64,000 nt of DNA, taken from Paenibacillus oryzae (GTDB taxonomy: Bacteria > Bacillota > Bacilli > Paenibacillales > Paenibacillaceae). How positions within the stretch are numbered: position 1 is the first letter of the stretch; every line of letters starts with the position of its first letter. This document shows, piece after piece, positions 36,850 through 48,962 of the stretch. Location: NCBI RefSeq assembly GCF_001675045.1, contig NZ_LYPA01000047.1, positions 1 to 64,000 on the forward strand, read 5' to 3'. The notes under the pieces are model-generated. The model was not told where the DNA came from. It searched no databases and saw nothing but the letters and a program-made list of their open reading frames with translations. Both the position numbers and the translations under genes were made by a program.

Positions 36850-37881
36850 CTAAATACCTAGAAATTCAGCATAAATATATCTTGCTCTTCCTAAATCTTC
36901 AGTTCCTTGTATAATTGCCCTGCCGTCCCGGAATAAAACAAAGGACATTTCTCCTGGCAGCTCGACCTTAACAAGGAAGCGGTTTTGCGTAATGGCGCCG
37001 CTGGCGGACAGACGCTCCGCCATTGCATCCAGATCCAGCACCAGAGGACTTGCGGGAGTTAGATGAACGGACTGGCGACCGCATAAAGCAGCAGCGGCGG
37101 GCGAAGCGTCTTCGTTATCCAGATAGCGGAATTCGCGTTTGCCGCAGCAAGGACAATCCTCCTTACGCGCTTTGGCAATGGCCATGGGCAGCCATCCATT
37201 CCGCCAAAGGTCGATTTGAAGCAAGCCTCCATGCAAGGCGTCAACATTGCCCGTGAGCAGCTTGATTGCTTCCATGGACTGCAGGGAGCCGATGATATCG
37301 ACAACAGGAGAGAGAATGCCAGCCGTTTCACAGGTATCCGCGGTGCCCGGGGCAGGCGCGGATGGAAACAGGCAAACATAACACGGCGTCTTGCCTGGCA
37401 GAACGGTCATTGTCATCCCGTTTGAGCCTGTTGCGCCGCCATAAATCCATGGAATATGATGCTTGACGCAATAATCATTAATGAGATAACGGATGGCAAA
37501 ATTATCACTGCCGTCCACAACGAGATCAACGCCGCCCAGCAATTGTTCGATATTGGCTGCCGTTACATCTGCTACATGAGCCTCCAACTCGATGCTGCTG
37601 TTGATGCTGCGCAAGCGCTCTGCCGCCGCCGCGGCTTTGGGCATCATGCCAGCCGCATCTTCCTCGGTATAAAGCATCTGGCGCTGCAAATTGGTCCAGT
37701 CCACGTAATCTCTGTCGATGACGCGTACATATCCGACGCCGGAGCGGACAAGATGCTGCGAGATGACAGAGCCAAGGGCGCCGAGTCCAACGATGGCTGC
37801 TTTGGCTGAGCCGAGCTTGCTTTGGCCGGCATTGCCGATTGCGCCGAAACGAATTTGCCGGGCATAACGGGATTGTTCCAT
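36850..37881 (-). CDS. MoeB/ThiF-family E1-like adenylyltransferase
   Basis: 343 residues. ATP-binding GLGALGSVI, then DRDYVDWTNLQRQ and DGSDNFAIRYL are the family adenylation motifs. Zinc-type Cys pairs occur at CYVCLFP and CPCCG. Residues ~265-343 form an extra C-terminal domain (CGRQSVHLTP, FRDGRAIIQGTEDLGRAR) shared with the ThiF-like protein at 45998. Placed 18 bases after the moaD-moaE fusion, it most likely adenylates the MoaD C terminus for molybdopterin synthesis, hence MoeB rather than ThiF. AGGGAGG precedes ATG 37881. Confidence 0.9.
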   Translation of the reverse strand: MEQSRYARQIRFGAIGNAGQSKLGSAKAAIVGLGALGSVISQHLVRSGVGYVRVIDRDYVDWTNLQRQMLYTEEDAAGMMPKAAAAAERLRSINSSIELEAHVADVTAANIEQLLGGVDLVVDGSDNFAIRYLINDYCVKHHIPWIYGGATGSNGMTMTVLPGKTPCYVCLFPSAPAPGTADTCETAGILSPVVDIIGSLQSMEAIKLLTGNVDALHGGLLQIDLWRNGWLPMAIAKARKEDCPCCGKREFRYLDNEDASPAAAALCGRQSVHLTPASPLVLDLDAMAERLSASGAITQNRFLVKVELPGEMSFVLFRDGRAIIQGTEDLGRARYIYAEFLGI

Positions 37882-37899
37882 ATGCTGCGATACCTCCCT

Positions 37900-38625
37900 T
37901 TATGCTTCCAGGGGCGGGGCGACCGGGTTCCAGGGACCCTGCTGATGTCCCTTCCATTCCGAGCCGTCCTCCCAAATTTCTTTTTTCCAGATGGGCACGA
38001 TTTGCTTCAAACGCTCTATCGCATAACGGCTGGCATCGTAGCAGCTTTCCCGATGCGGAGCCGACACCGCTATCACGACGCTGGTTTCCGCCAGTCCAAC
38101 CTTACCGATCCGATGGCTGATTGCGCATTTGGCGCCTGTCCATCGTTCGGCAATTTCGTCGCCGATTTGCTTCATGGTGAGAACCGCCATTGGCGCGTAA
38201 GCCTCATATTCCAAATGGATTGTCCGTTGTCCATGCGTCCATTCCCGGGTTGTGCCCACAAACGCTAGAGATGCTCCATGCTCGGGAACAATGACTTTTT
38301 TGAGTACTTCGTCGGAGGATATGGGGCCCTCCGTAATAACAAAAAGCTCGCTGGGGTCATCCTGGGAAGCTTGTCCACCGGATACGGGGGGCAGCAGCGC
38401 CAGCTCATCATTGGCGTGCAGCATTTCTCCATCGTTGGCATACGCATGATTTCGCGCTACGAAAGAGGATGCCAGAACCGCCTGGTGCTGAGGCCAAACC
38501 TTTGCAATCGCATTTTTTAATTCGCCGGCCGTCATGGCCAACGCTTCATTTTCAATGGTAATTTCCGCAGTGCCGAACCGTTCGGGAAGTCCGGCAAAAA
38601 GCTTTATTTTCCAAGTGCGCATCAT
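37900..38625 (-). CDS. MoaD-MoaE fusion (molybdopterin synthase, both subunits)
   Basis: 241 residues. Residues 1-84 are the ubiquitin-like small subunit MoaD, ending in LLPPVSGG; a short linker (QASQDDPSEL) leads to the large subunit MoaE (about 95-241), with FVGTTREWTHGQ, LEYEAYAPMA, HRIGKVGLAETSVVI and VPIWKKE. MoaD must expose its C-terminal Gly for thiocarboxylate transfer, yet here Gly-Gly is at 83-84 inside the chain. Either it is cut after Gly 84, as reported for the mycobacterial fusion MoaX, or chemistry differs. ATG 38625 (or 38622) has AAAGGT upstream. moeB follows; other molybdenum genes are not in the window. Confidence 0.9.
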   Translation of the reverse strand: MMRTWKIKLFAGLPERFGTAEITIENEALAMTAGELKNAIAKVWPQHQAVLASSFVARNHAYANDGEMLHANDELALLPPVSGGQASQDDPSELFVITEGPISSDEVLKKVIVPEHGASLAFVGTTREWTHGQRTIHLEYEAYAPMAVLTMKQIGDEIAERWTGAKCAISHRIGKVGLAETSVVIAVSAPHRESCYDASRYAIERLKQIVPIWKKEIWEDGSEWKGHQQGPWNPVAPPLEA

Positions 38626-38740
38626 TATGTTTTTACCTTTCGGAATAGTGGATTAGGATGGATATAGAATACCATAAAACTTAAAATAATGTTATGCTGT
38701 AGGGAGCTGAATTTGTCGAAACGGAGAGGCTGGGATTACG

Positions 38741-40177
38741 GTGGCAGATATAATAGAGACGGCTGTTGTGCTGCTTCATAGCAACGACATTCACAGCCGC
38801 CTGGAAAACGCCGCCCGCATAGCCTCCATTATAGAGGAAGAAAGAGCTCTTTGGGGCGCGGACAGAGTGCTTGCGGTGGATTGCGGCGACCATATGGACC
38901 GAATGAGACAGGAAACCGAAGGAAGCGGCGGCGAAGTGAATATCAGGCTTCTGGAGGATGCCGGTTATGAGGCCGTGACGCTGGGTAATAATGAAGGATT
39001 GACGTATTCCATCCCTGAGCTGGAGAAACGTTTTGTGGATAGCAGCGGCTTTGCCGTTGTTTGCTCAAATATGAAGCTGGAACGCAATGGGGAACATCCA
39101 AGCTGGCTTAAGCCCAGCGTAATCATACACAAAAATGACCTGAAATTTGGCGTTATTGCGGCAACGGCAGACTACAGGCCGTTCTATAAGCTGCTGGGCT
39201 GGCAATCAAGCGATCCCTTGGAGGCAATTGGAGAAGAGGTCATGAAGCTCCGAAGCAAATGCGATACGATTGTTGTATTATCGCATCTGGGCCTGATGAA
39301 TGACCGGAAAATGGCGGAGCAAATCGACGGAATCGATCTGATTTTAGGCGGACATACGCATCATCTGCTTCAAGAGCCGGAGATGATTAATGGGACAGCC
39401 ATTTGCGCCGCCGGGAAATTCGGCGAGCATATCGGACGAATTGAAATAGGACGCAGGCGGGAGGACGGCGGCCTTGTTTATTCATGCTCCGTGATTCCGA
39501 CAGCTGCTTTTGCCGAAAAACCGGAAGCGGCGGCTATTATATCCCGCTACCGAATAAGCGCAGGCAAGCAATTAAGCCGTATCATTGCTACATTGGATGA
39601 GGCGTTGCCGGCCAGCACGGACCGCGAAACCCCGTTGCCCAATCTGCTTGCGGCAGGGATCAGGCGATGGACCGGCGCCGATATTGCCTTGATCAACAAC
39701 GGCCAGCTGCTTGGCGGACTGGCTATCGGCGATGCAACAGCCGGCGAACTGCATGCCTTATGCCCTTCCCCCATTAATCCTTGTGTCATGAAGCTGTACG
39801 GCAGACATATAAGAGCGGCTTTGGAGCAGTGTTTGCTGCCGGAATTTTACGACAAGCCGGTGAAGGGGTACGGCTTTCGCGGCGAGGTGCTCGGTACGCT
39901 GGCGGTAGACGGTGTGGAGATCGTTTATGACTCCGCCAAACCGCCAATGGAGAGGCTTGTTAAGGTTCTGATTGGCGATCGGCCCATGGAGGATGACAAA
40001 CAGTATACAGTTGGATGTCTCGATATGTTCAGCTTCCGTATTGGATACGAAACTTTAGCGGATGGAGAGGACTACCAATTTTTCCTGCCTGAATTTATTC
40101 GGGATGTGCTTGAACGGGAGCTATGCGACCAATCAGCGCTTCAATTATGCAAGAAGAAGCGCTGGCACCCTGTTTAG
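38741..40177 (+). CDS. 5'-nucleotidase-family metallophosphoesterase (YunD-like)
   Basis: 478 residues without signal peptide. The N-terminal metallophosphoesterase domain has LLHSNDIHSRLE, DCGDHMD, TLGNNEGL (Asn where secreted relatives have GNHE), VLSHLG and LGGHTHH. The C-terminal substrate domain (about 285-470) includes LLAAGIRRWTGADIALINNG. The cytosolic location and motif set point to YunD of B. subtilis rather than to exported UshA-type enzymes; the substrate is not known. The start is GTG 38741 with a weak site (GAGAGG about 12 bases before). Confidence 0.85.
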   Translation: MADIIETAVVLLHSNDIHSRLENAARIASIIEEERALWGADRVLAVDCGDHMDRMRQETEGSGGEVNIRLLEDAGYEAVTLGNNEGLTYSIPELEKRFVDSSGFAVVCSNMKLERNGEHPSWLKPSVIIHKNDLKFGVIAATADYRPFYKLLGWQSSDPLEAIGEEVMKLRSKCDTIVVLSHLGLMNDRKMAEQIDGIDLILGGHTHHLLQEPEMINGTAICAAGKFGEHIGRIEIGRRREDGGLVYSCSVIPTAAFAEKPEAAAIISRYRISAGKQLSRIIATLDEALPASTDRETPLPNLLAAGIRRWTGADIALINNGQLLGGLAIGDATAGELHALCPSPINPCVMKLYGRHIRAALEQCLLPEFYDKPVKGYGFRGEVLGTLAVDGVEIVYDSAKPPMERLVKVLIGDRPMEDDKQYTVGCLDMFSFRIGYETLADGEDYQFFLPEFIRDVLERELCDQSALQLCKKKRWHPV

Positions 40178-40232
40178 ACGGCCGCCTCCAAATCATTTTT
40201 TTGAACGGCTGTAATGGGTTGTAAATAGGGCT

Positions 40233-40292
40233 AAATGACGTATTATGTCGAATAGATGCATGAAAATGGTTGCGAAATGACGCATTTTGACG
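40233..40292 (+). repeat. Two 18-base direct repeats 42 bases apart
   Basis: AAATGACGTATTATGTCG (40233-40250) and AAATGACGCATTTTGACG (40275-40292) agree at 15 of 18 positions and are exactly four helical turns apart. Each has a dyad-like core. They lie in the 186-base gap before the HD-GYP gene at 40364 and may be operators; no known regulator site matches. A poor sigma-D-like -10 (TCCGATAC, 40318-40325) is nearby. Confidence 0.5.
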
Positions 40293-40363
40293 TAAATTAA
40301 CATTATGAGCGGCTTTTTCCGATACTTTTAACTATAAGACCACAGACGGAGAGGACCGAAAAA

Positions 40364-41482
40364 ATGCGATTGCTACCTGTTTCGCAGTGCCGACCAGGCA
40401 TGAGACTGGCCAAAAAAATATTTTCCGAAGAAGGCATTGTTCTTCTTGCAGAGCATATGGAGCTGTCTGACCGTCTGATTGGTAGACTGGAGCAATGCGG
40501 CGTCCAATATGTTTATGTTGAAGATCACAGAACGGATGATATAAATCCTCCCACTCTCATAACGGAAGAAACCTTCCGTATGGCGGTCAAGGAGATCCGT
40601 ACTAATTTTCGCCATTTAATGGAGCGTCCCAAGGCTAAAAAGGGCGTTTCCTATCCCTATGTAGCAGCTCCTTTCAAGCAGATGATGAACCATATTATTG
40701 ATGATTTGTCCAATAACCAGGACGCGATGATTATGCTAATGAATATGGGAACTGTGGACCATTATTTATTCCAGCACTCGCTCAACGTTTGCGTATATAC
40801 GACATTGCTAGGCATGTCGAAAGGATACAGCCGCGATGAAGTCGTGACGCTTGGCATGGGAGCGTTGCTGCACGATATCGGAAAAACTCAAATATCGACT
40901 AATGTATTAAAAAAGCCAGGTTCGTTATCTAATAACGAGTTCGAGCTGATGAAGCGGCATGCCCAATTGGGCTTTGAATTGCTGAAGGACGAGCCTAATA
41001 TGCCCCTGCTGGTCGCGCATTGCGCTTTCCAGCATCATGAGCGGCTAGACGGCAGCGGTTATCCGCGCGGAATTGCCGGCAAAGATATTCACGATTATGC
41101 CAAATGGATTGGACTTGTCGACTCCTACGACGCGATGACGACCAATCGTGTTTACCGCGCTCCGATGCTGCCGCATGAGGCTATGGAAAGGCTTTATGCA
41201 GGCTCGGGAACCTTGTACGAGCAGCATATGCTGCAGCATTTCAGGGACAAAGTAGCGATTTATCCCATCGGCATTTCGGTAACGCTGCATACATGCGAAC
41301 GTGGTGTTGTTGTGGATTTCAACAATAGCTACCCGCATCGCCCTATTGTACGCGTCCTTTATAACGAAGCCGGCGAAGAGCTTGCCGTGCCTTACGAAAT
41401 CGACCTGTCAAAACAGCTGACTGTTATGATTGTTGGCGTAAATGATGAGGATACCGATGTCCAGCTTGTTTCCGGAATATGA
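40364..41482 (+). CDS. HD-GYP domain protein (c-di-GMP phosphodiesterase)
   Basis: 372 residues. An N-terminal DUF3391-like region (PVSQCRPGMRLAKKIFSEEG) precedes the HD-GYP domain (about 115-300) with FQHSLNVCVYTTLLG, LLHDIGKTQIS and HHERLDGSGYPRG. A PilZ-like small beta domain may follow at 310-372 (VDFNNSYPHRPIVRVLYN). All catalytic residues are kept. Start ATG 40364 has GGAGAGGA upstream. It stands alone and ends at its own terminator. Confidence 0.92.
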   Translation: MRLLPVSQCRPGMRLAKKIFSEEGIVLLAEHMELSDRLIGRLEQCGVQYVYVEDHRTDDINPPTLITEETFRMAVKEIRTNFRHLMERPKAKKGVSYPYVAAPFKQMMNHIIDDLSNNQDAMIMLMNMGTVDHYLFQHSLNVCVYTTLLGMSKGYSRDEVVTLGMGALLHDIGKTQISTNVLKKPGSLSNNEFELMKRHAQLGFELLKDEPNMPLLVAHCAFQHHERLDGSGYPRGIAGKDIHDYAKWIGLVDSYDAMTTNRVYRAPMLPHEAMERLYAGSGTLYEQHMLQHFRDKVAIYPIGISVTLHTCERGVVVDFNNSYPHRPIVRVLYNEAGEELAVPYEIDLSKQLTVMIVGVNDEDTDVQLVSGI

Positions 41483-41498
41483 TGAGGAGCATCTGAAT

Positions 41499-41519
41499 GG
41501 GGCCGAAAGGCCTCTTTTT
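41499..41519 (+). terminator. Intrinsic terminator of the HD-GYP gene
   Basis: GGGGCC, loop GAAA, GGCCTC, then five T residues. Confidence 0.8.
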
Positions 41520-41631
41520 GCTGTAATAAAGCAACAAAAGGATTTGCTTACTCCAGTATCGAGGATTACAATGAAGAAACAATGAATAGTAATGATCTAT
41601 GAACTTCTAACAGATAGGATGATTAAGACAG

Positions 41632-42783
41632 GTGCTGAATAAAATAGATGTACAACCCCAAATGTTGTCCTCCAGCCAAACGCTGCGGGAGCTTTCCCCT
41701 CTCAACGATCCGTGGGACCCCATCGGCTCCCTTGTCAAATACGGCGAGCATCGTTTAACAAGCGTGGAAATGACGGTATCCAATCTGTGCAATATGCGAT
41801 GCGAGCATTGCGCGGTTGGCGATACGCTGGTTATGCTGGAGCCGCCCAAGCTTCCGCTTGAGCTTATGTTGTCCCGGCTGGAGGAGGTTGAGCATCTGGA
41901 GACGATCAGTATTACGGGCGGAGAGCCTACTTTTTCGGATCGAACCGTTGATGAATATATGCTTCCTCTGCTGAAATGGGCTCGCAAGCGTGGTATTCGC
42001 TCCCAGATCAATTCCAATGTAACGCTCCCCTACAATCGATATGAGAAATTGGCTCCTTACCTGGACGTTATGCATATATCCTTCAATTACACCAATGCTG
42101 ACGATTTTCATAACATCGGCTTTGCCAAGGCGGGACATGCGGTGCCCCGTCATACGGCTGCCCGAATGTATGAAAGAATGATCGACAATGCCAGAAGGCT
42201 TGTTGGCGAAGGAGTATTGGTCTCTGCTGAGTCGATGATCAACTACCGGACCCATGAGCAAATAGACGAAATTCACCGTTTGATTGTCGAAATGGGCTGC
42301 CAGCGTCATGAGGTTCATCCCATGTATCCAAGCTCGTTTGCCCGCGATTTGCCTATGATCACCAAGGAGCAGATGCGCGCGGCAATCGAAAAGCTGTTAA
42401 ATGCGCGCGACAAGTCGGTGTGGATGTTGTTTGGCACGCTTCCTTTTTACCATTGCAGCGATAGCGGAGAGGAACGCGATCTGCTGAAGCGGCTGGCGAA
42501 TGAACCCAATGTATCCGTACGGAATGATCCCGATGGGCGCAATCGCTTGAATGTCAATTTATTTTCAGGCGATGTTTTTGTTACCGACTTTGCGGATGTG
42601 CCGTCTTTTGGAAATATAAAGAAATCGCAGTTGGATGAGCTGTTTGCCCGCTGGCTGCGCCACCCGCTGGCGCAAGGCGTAAATTGCTATTGTCCGGCCG
42701 CTTCCTGCTGCGGTCCCAACCTTCTTGTCAAGGAAATGTATTATAGCGATGTGGACTTTCACAAGCGCAGCGCAAAAATGTGA
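41632..42783 (+). CDS. yfkAB: Radical SAM/CxCxxxxC protein YfkAB
   Basis: 383 residues. The radical SAM cluster motif is CNMRCEHC and the SAM-binding GGEP is in SITGGEPTF. Near the C terminus NCYCPAASCCGPN gives the CxCxxxxC motif that defines YfkAB. The reaction is unknown. GTG 41632 is the longest start, but its ribosome site is weak (AGGATGATTAAGACAG before it), so the true N terminus may lie up to ten codons further in. Confidence 0.92.
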   Translation: MLNKIDVQPQMLSSSQTLRELSPLNDPWDPIGSLVKYGEHRLTSVEMTVSNLCNMRCEHCAVGDTLVMLEPPKLPLELMLSRLEEVEHLETISITGGEPTFSDRTVDEYMLPLLKWARKRGIRSQINSNVTLPYNRYEKLAPYLDVMHISFNYTNADDFHNIGFAKAGHAVPRHTAARMYERMIDNARRLVGEGVLVSAESMINYRTHEQIDEIHRLIVEMGCQRHEVHPMYPSSFARDLPMITKEQMRAAIEKLLNARDKSVWMLFGTLPFYHCSDSGEERDLLKRLANEPNVSVRNDPDGRNRLNVNLFSGDVFVTDFADVPSFGNIKKSQLDELFARWLRHPLAQGVNCYCPAASCCGPNLLVKEMYYSDVDFHKRSAKM

Positions 42784-42866
42784 TTTGCAATGCTTGTCCC
42801 AGAAGCCGTGATTTGAGAGAAAATGTTCGGATAGGCTATAAATTGAATGGTTAGGAGGCGGGATGG

Positions 42867-43898
42867 ATGTCGGTACGGGCAATTATGCTCACTGCGGTAG
42901 GGTTGTTGCTAATTTATTTGATGTTTACGGTTGGCGCTCCGTTTTTGCTTGCGCTAATTGTGGCGATCTTTCTGGAGCCGCTCAACGGTTTTTTTATGCG
43001 CCGCTTCCGGTTTAACCGCCTGGTTGCCGCAACGCTTTCCAGTACCTTGTTTACAGTGGCCCTGCTTGGGATGATCGTGCTGCTTGGCATCAAAATTATA
43101 GCCGAGCTGATTGCGTTTCTGGAGAGGGTGCCCAACTACTTTGGCGAAGCCAATACCTTTGTGAACCAGCTGCTTATTGATGCAAGAGGACTTTATCAAA
43201 CCTTGCCGCCCGATGCCGTGCAAACGCTGGAGGGTTACCTGCTGGACCTCACCAAAAGCATTACCTCCATGGTTGGCAAGCTTTCCTCAACCCTGGTTGG
43301 CTTTGCGTCCACGCTTCCGGGAATGTTTATCTTTTTTATCGTGTTCCTGGTTGCGGTATATATGTTCAGCTTCAGCCTGAATACAATGAAAAACTCCGTT
43401 TTGTCCCTATTTGACGAATCCTCCCGCTCTCAGGTGGATCAGGTGCTGGGCAATTTGCGCAAATCGATATTTGGCTTCCTGCGCTCGCAGATCATTTTGA
43501 GCGGTTTGACCTACGTGCTGTCGCTCATTGGCCTGCTTATTCTGGATATCAAATTCCCGATGGCGATTGCGCTGTTGATCATTATCGTGGACATTTTGCC
43601 TATATTGGGAACCGGCTCCGTACTGGTGCCCTGGGCGTCTTATTTGATTCTTACGGGAGATATGTTTACGGGAATCGGCTTAATTGTGCTGTTCCTTGTC
43701 ATTACCGTATTCCGTAGAATTATTGAGCCTAAGGTGTTGGGCGATTCCATCGGCATAGGCGCTTTGCCGGCATTAATCAGCCTATACGTTGGCTTTAAGC
43801 TGGTTGGCGTTATCGGGGTGTTTATTGGGCCGGTTGTCGTCATTATATATATTGCCGCCAAGCAAGCGGGATTGTTCCAGCACAAAATCAAGCTTTGA
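42867..43898 (+). CDS. ytvI: AI-2E family membrane protein, YtvI-like
   Basis: 343 residues with about eight hydrophobic segments in the AI-2E/YtvI pattern (short helices at 5-50, a long soluble loop about 75-150, then helices to 335). KFPMAIALLIIIVDILPILG and GDSIGIGALPALISLYVGFKL are family signatures. In Bacillus the YtvI subgroup is made during sporulation. ATG 42867 has AGGAGG upstream. The thi promoter begins eight bases after its stop. Confidence 0.85.
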   Translation: MSVRAIMLTAVGLLLIYLMFTVGAPFLLALIVAIFLEPLNGFFMRRFRFNRLVAATLSSTLFTVALLGMIVLLGIKIIAELIAFLERVPNYFGEANTFVNQLLIDARGLYQTLPPDAVQTLEGYLLDLTKSITSMVGKLSSTLVGFASTLPGMFIFFIVFLVAVYMFSFSLNTMKNSVLSLFDESSRSQVDQVLGNLRKSIFGFLRSQIILSGLTYVLSLIGLLILDIKFPMAIALLIIIVDILPILGTGSVLVPWASYLILTGDMFTGIGLIVLFLVITVFRRIIEPKVLGDSIGIGALPALISLYVGFKLVGVIGVFIGPVVVIIYIAAKQAGLFQHKIKL

Positions 43899-43905
43899 GC
43901 AAGGG

Positions 43906-43935
43906 TTGACAGACCTTTGGAAATAAAGGTATAGT
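43906..43935 (+). promoter_or_regulatory. Promoter of the thiamine operon
   Basis: TTGACA (43906-43911) and TATAGT (43930-43935), 18 bases apart. The TPP aptamer begins 14 bases downstream. Confidence 0.88.
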
Positions 43936-43948
43936 CTAACAAGGAAAT

Positions 43949-44035
43949 CCACTAGGGGCGCCGCAAGGCTGAGATAAAGCGTTAAGCTTTGGTCCCTTTG
44001 AACCTGATCTGGGTCATGCCAGCGTAGGAAAGTGG
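43949..44035 (+). ncRNA. TPP riboswitch aptamer (THI element)
   Basis: The conserved core is unmistakable: CCACTAGGGGCGCCGCAAGG, CTGAGATAAAG and CCCTTTGAACCTGATCTGGG, closed by CCACT/AGTGG. Thiamine pyrophosphate binding should promote the terminator at 44197. The 160-base distance to that terminator is longer than in most Bacillus examples and probably contains the antiterminator. Confidence 0.97.
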
Positions 44036-44196
44036 GACAATCGGACACGCCGCGGGCGCTGTTCGTCCATAAGGCTGTTACGCCATAGGCGAAGGCTGCA
44101 TGGTTTGTGCGGGAGAGATGGGTATCCCGGCATAGACTTTGCTGTACGGTTTGCGCCAATGAAGCTTCCAGCCCTACTTTCTCATATGTTGCATAG

Positions 44197-47131
<2,935 letters not shown>

Positions 47132-47181
47132 CAGAAAACACTAAGCAACGTTGTTGAAACGTATGGAGAGGAGGGCGCGAG

Positions 47182-48030
47182 ATGTCCGAGATTAAAAATT
47201 GGCGAAATTTTCGTCTTTATGTTATTACAGCCGCCGATTGCCATCCCGGCAGGGAGCTGATACAGGTAATGGAGCAAACGCTGATTGGCGGCGCCGATAT
47301 GCTGCAGCTTCGCAACAAGACGGGGTCCAAAAGGGAAGTGCTGGAGCAAGCGAAGGCGCTGAGGGAATTGACCAGCAAATATGGCGTTCCGTTTATCGTA
47401 AACGACCATCCCGATATCGCTTTGGAGGCTGAAGCCGACGGCGTTCATCTGGGACAGGAGGATATGCCGATTGCAGAAGCAAGGCAGCGATTGGGCAGCG
47501 GAAAAATAATTGGCATCTCAACGCAATGCGTAGAGCAAGCGCTGGCGGCGCAGGCGGCAGGAGCGGATTATATCGGCGCAGGCCCGGTTTTTCCAACCCG
47601 GACCAAGCCGGACCGCGCGGCGGTTACGACGGAGTATATCCGGCAAGCTGCCGAGGCGGTGTCAATTCCGGTTGTGGCGATTGGCGGCATTACGCCGGAT
47701 AATGCGGAAACGGTGCTGGCTGCTGGAGCGAAACGGCTTTGCGCGGTTTCCGCCATCGTCGGCAGCGAAGATCCGGCAGCCGTGTGCCTGGCATTAAGGA
47801 AAACTATTGCGGCAGCCGGGGGATGGCAGAAGCGCCTCATTACGCTTAATGGTTTGGCGCATCCTACGAGTGCATCCCGTCTGGACGAGCTGATCCATCT
47901 GCTTGGTCAAGGGGAAAAAAGACTGGTTGCTGAATTGGACGGAACCGTGGTGCCGCGAAGCCAATGGGCGAGAACTCTTTTGTCCGAGGGAGCAAAGCTT
48001 GAGCTGGTTCATTTTGTGGGAGGGGGTTAA
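47182..48030 (+). CDS. ThiE-ThiS fusion: thiamine phosphate synthase with sulfur-carrier tail
   Basis: 282 residues. Residues 1-214 are ThiE (thiamine-phosphate synthase): [59 protein letters not shown] and AIGGITPDN. From about 216 (RLITLNG, near nt 47833) the chain continues as a ThiS-like ubiquitin fold: [15 protein letters not shown], then [10 protein letters not shown] at the C terminus. That ending is the same as in free Bacillus ThiS, and Gly-Gly-Gly is exposed for adenylation by ThiF. No separate thiS is found in the operon, so this domain should be the sulfur carrier for ThiG. AGGAGG precedes ATG 47182. Confidence 0.92.
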   Translation: MSEIKNWRNFRLYVITAADCHPGRELIQVMEQTLIGGADMLQLRNKTGSKREVLEQAKALRELTSKYGVPFIVNDHPDIALEAEADGVHLGQEDMPIAEARQRLGSGKIIGISTQCVEQALAAQAAGADYIGAGPVFPTRTKPDRAAVTTEYIRQAAEAVSIPVVAIGGITPDNAETVLAAGAKRLCAVSAIVGSEDPAAVCLALRKTIAAAGGWQKRLITLNGLAHPTSASRLDELIHLLGQGEKRLVAELDGTVVPRSQWARTLLSEGAKLELVHFVGGG

Positions 48031-48032
48031 CG

Positions 48033-48962
48033 ATGGCAAAACACGAAAGCGAGCGGTTAAGCAAGCAGTCAGAGCCACAACTGCCCGGGGAAACAAGAAA
48101 CTCCTCTCCTTTTTCGTCAGGGCCGGCTCAAGCCTCTGCGGGACAGGACTGCTTGTTGCTCGGCGGACAACGCCTGCATTCCCGTTTTTTGATGGGAACG
48201 GGCCGTTTTCCCAGTCCCTGGGTGCTTCAGGAGGCGCTGAAGGCGTCTGGGGCGGAGGTCATTACGTTTGCGGTTCGCAGGGTCAATATGGACAGCGTGG
48301 AGGATGATTCCGTGCTTCAGCATGTAACGGAGCGCCAATTGACTTATCTGCCCAACACCTCCGGGGCCAAAACAGCAGATGAAGCCGTGCGTATCGCAAG
48401 GCTTGCCCGTGCGGCGGGGCTGGGCAACTGGATCAAGGTTGAAATCAGCGGCAATCCAAGGACTCTTCTGCCAGATCCGTTCGAGACGATGAAAGCAACT
48501 GAAAGGCTGGCAAAGGACGGCTTTGTTGTGCTCAGCTATACCTCTGACGATCCCATCCTGTGCAAACGGCTGGAGGAAGCGGGAGCGGCGGCCGTTATGC
48601 CGGGCGGTTCTCCAATCGGGACGGGACTTGGCTTGCTTAATCCCTACAACCTGGGGCTTATTGTGGAGGAAGCCAACGTTCCCGTAATCGTGGACGCCGG
48701 CATAGGCTCGCCCAAGGATGCCGCAGAAGCGATGGAGCTGGGGGCAGCTGCCGTTTTGGCCAATACGCCAATTGCCAAGGCTACTGATCCCGTTGCAATG
48801 GCTCGCGCATTCCGGCTCGCGATTGAAGCGGGGCGTTTGGCAAAATTAGCCGGCAGGATACCGAAGAAGAGATATGCCTCTGCCAGCAGCTCGGAAAGCG
48901 GCTCCTTGTTTGGCGCAAGCATCCCTCCAAAAATCCCACCCGCGGAGGGGATTGCGTGGTAA
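48033..48962 (+). CDS. thiG: Thiazole synthase ThiG
   Basis: 309 residues. It forms the thiazole ring from DXP, the glycine imine and ThiS thiocarboxylate. The TIM-barrel motifs are present: [43 protein letters not shown] (with the Schiff-base Lys), [21 protein letters not shown] and ANTPIA. Residues 1-40 are an extra polar segment before [12 protein letters not shown], where family members usually begin. Two bases separate it from the ThiE-ThiS stop; GGGAGGGGG precedes ATG 48033. Residues ~280-309 are a Ser/Pro-rich tail. Confidence 0.96.
   Translation: MAKHESERLSKQSEPQLPGETRNSSPFSSGPAQASAGQDCLLLGGQRLHSRFLMGTGRFPSPWVLQEALKASGAEVITFAVRRVNMDSVEDDSVLQHVTERQLTYLPNTSGAKTADEAVRIARLARAAGLGNWIKVEISGNPRTLLPDPFETMKATERLAKDGFVVLSYTSDDPILCKRLEEAGAAAVMPGGSPIGTGLGLLNPYNLGLIVEEANVPVIVDAGIGSPKDAAEAMELGAAAVLANTPIAKATDPVAMARAFRLAIEAGRLAKLAGRIPKKRYASASSSESGSLFGASIPPKIPPAEGIAW

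Noticed and set aside
40290..40325. Sigma-D promoter before the HD-GYP gene
   Set aside because: The -10-like TCCGATAC is present but no TAAA lies at the required 14-16 bases upstream; only a mismatched TAAC at 16 bases.
41571..41585. Four-codon frame (MKKQ) before yfkAB as a leader peptide
   Set aside because: Too short to judge and not followed by any attenuator-like hairpin.
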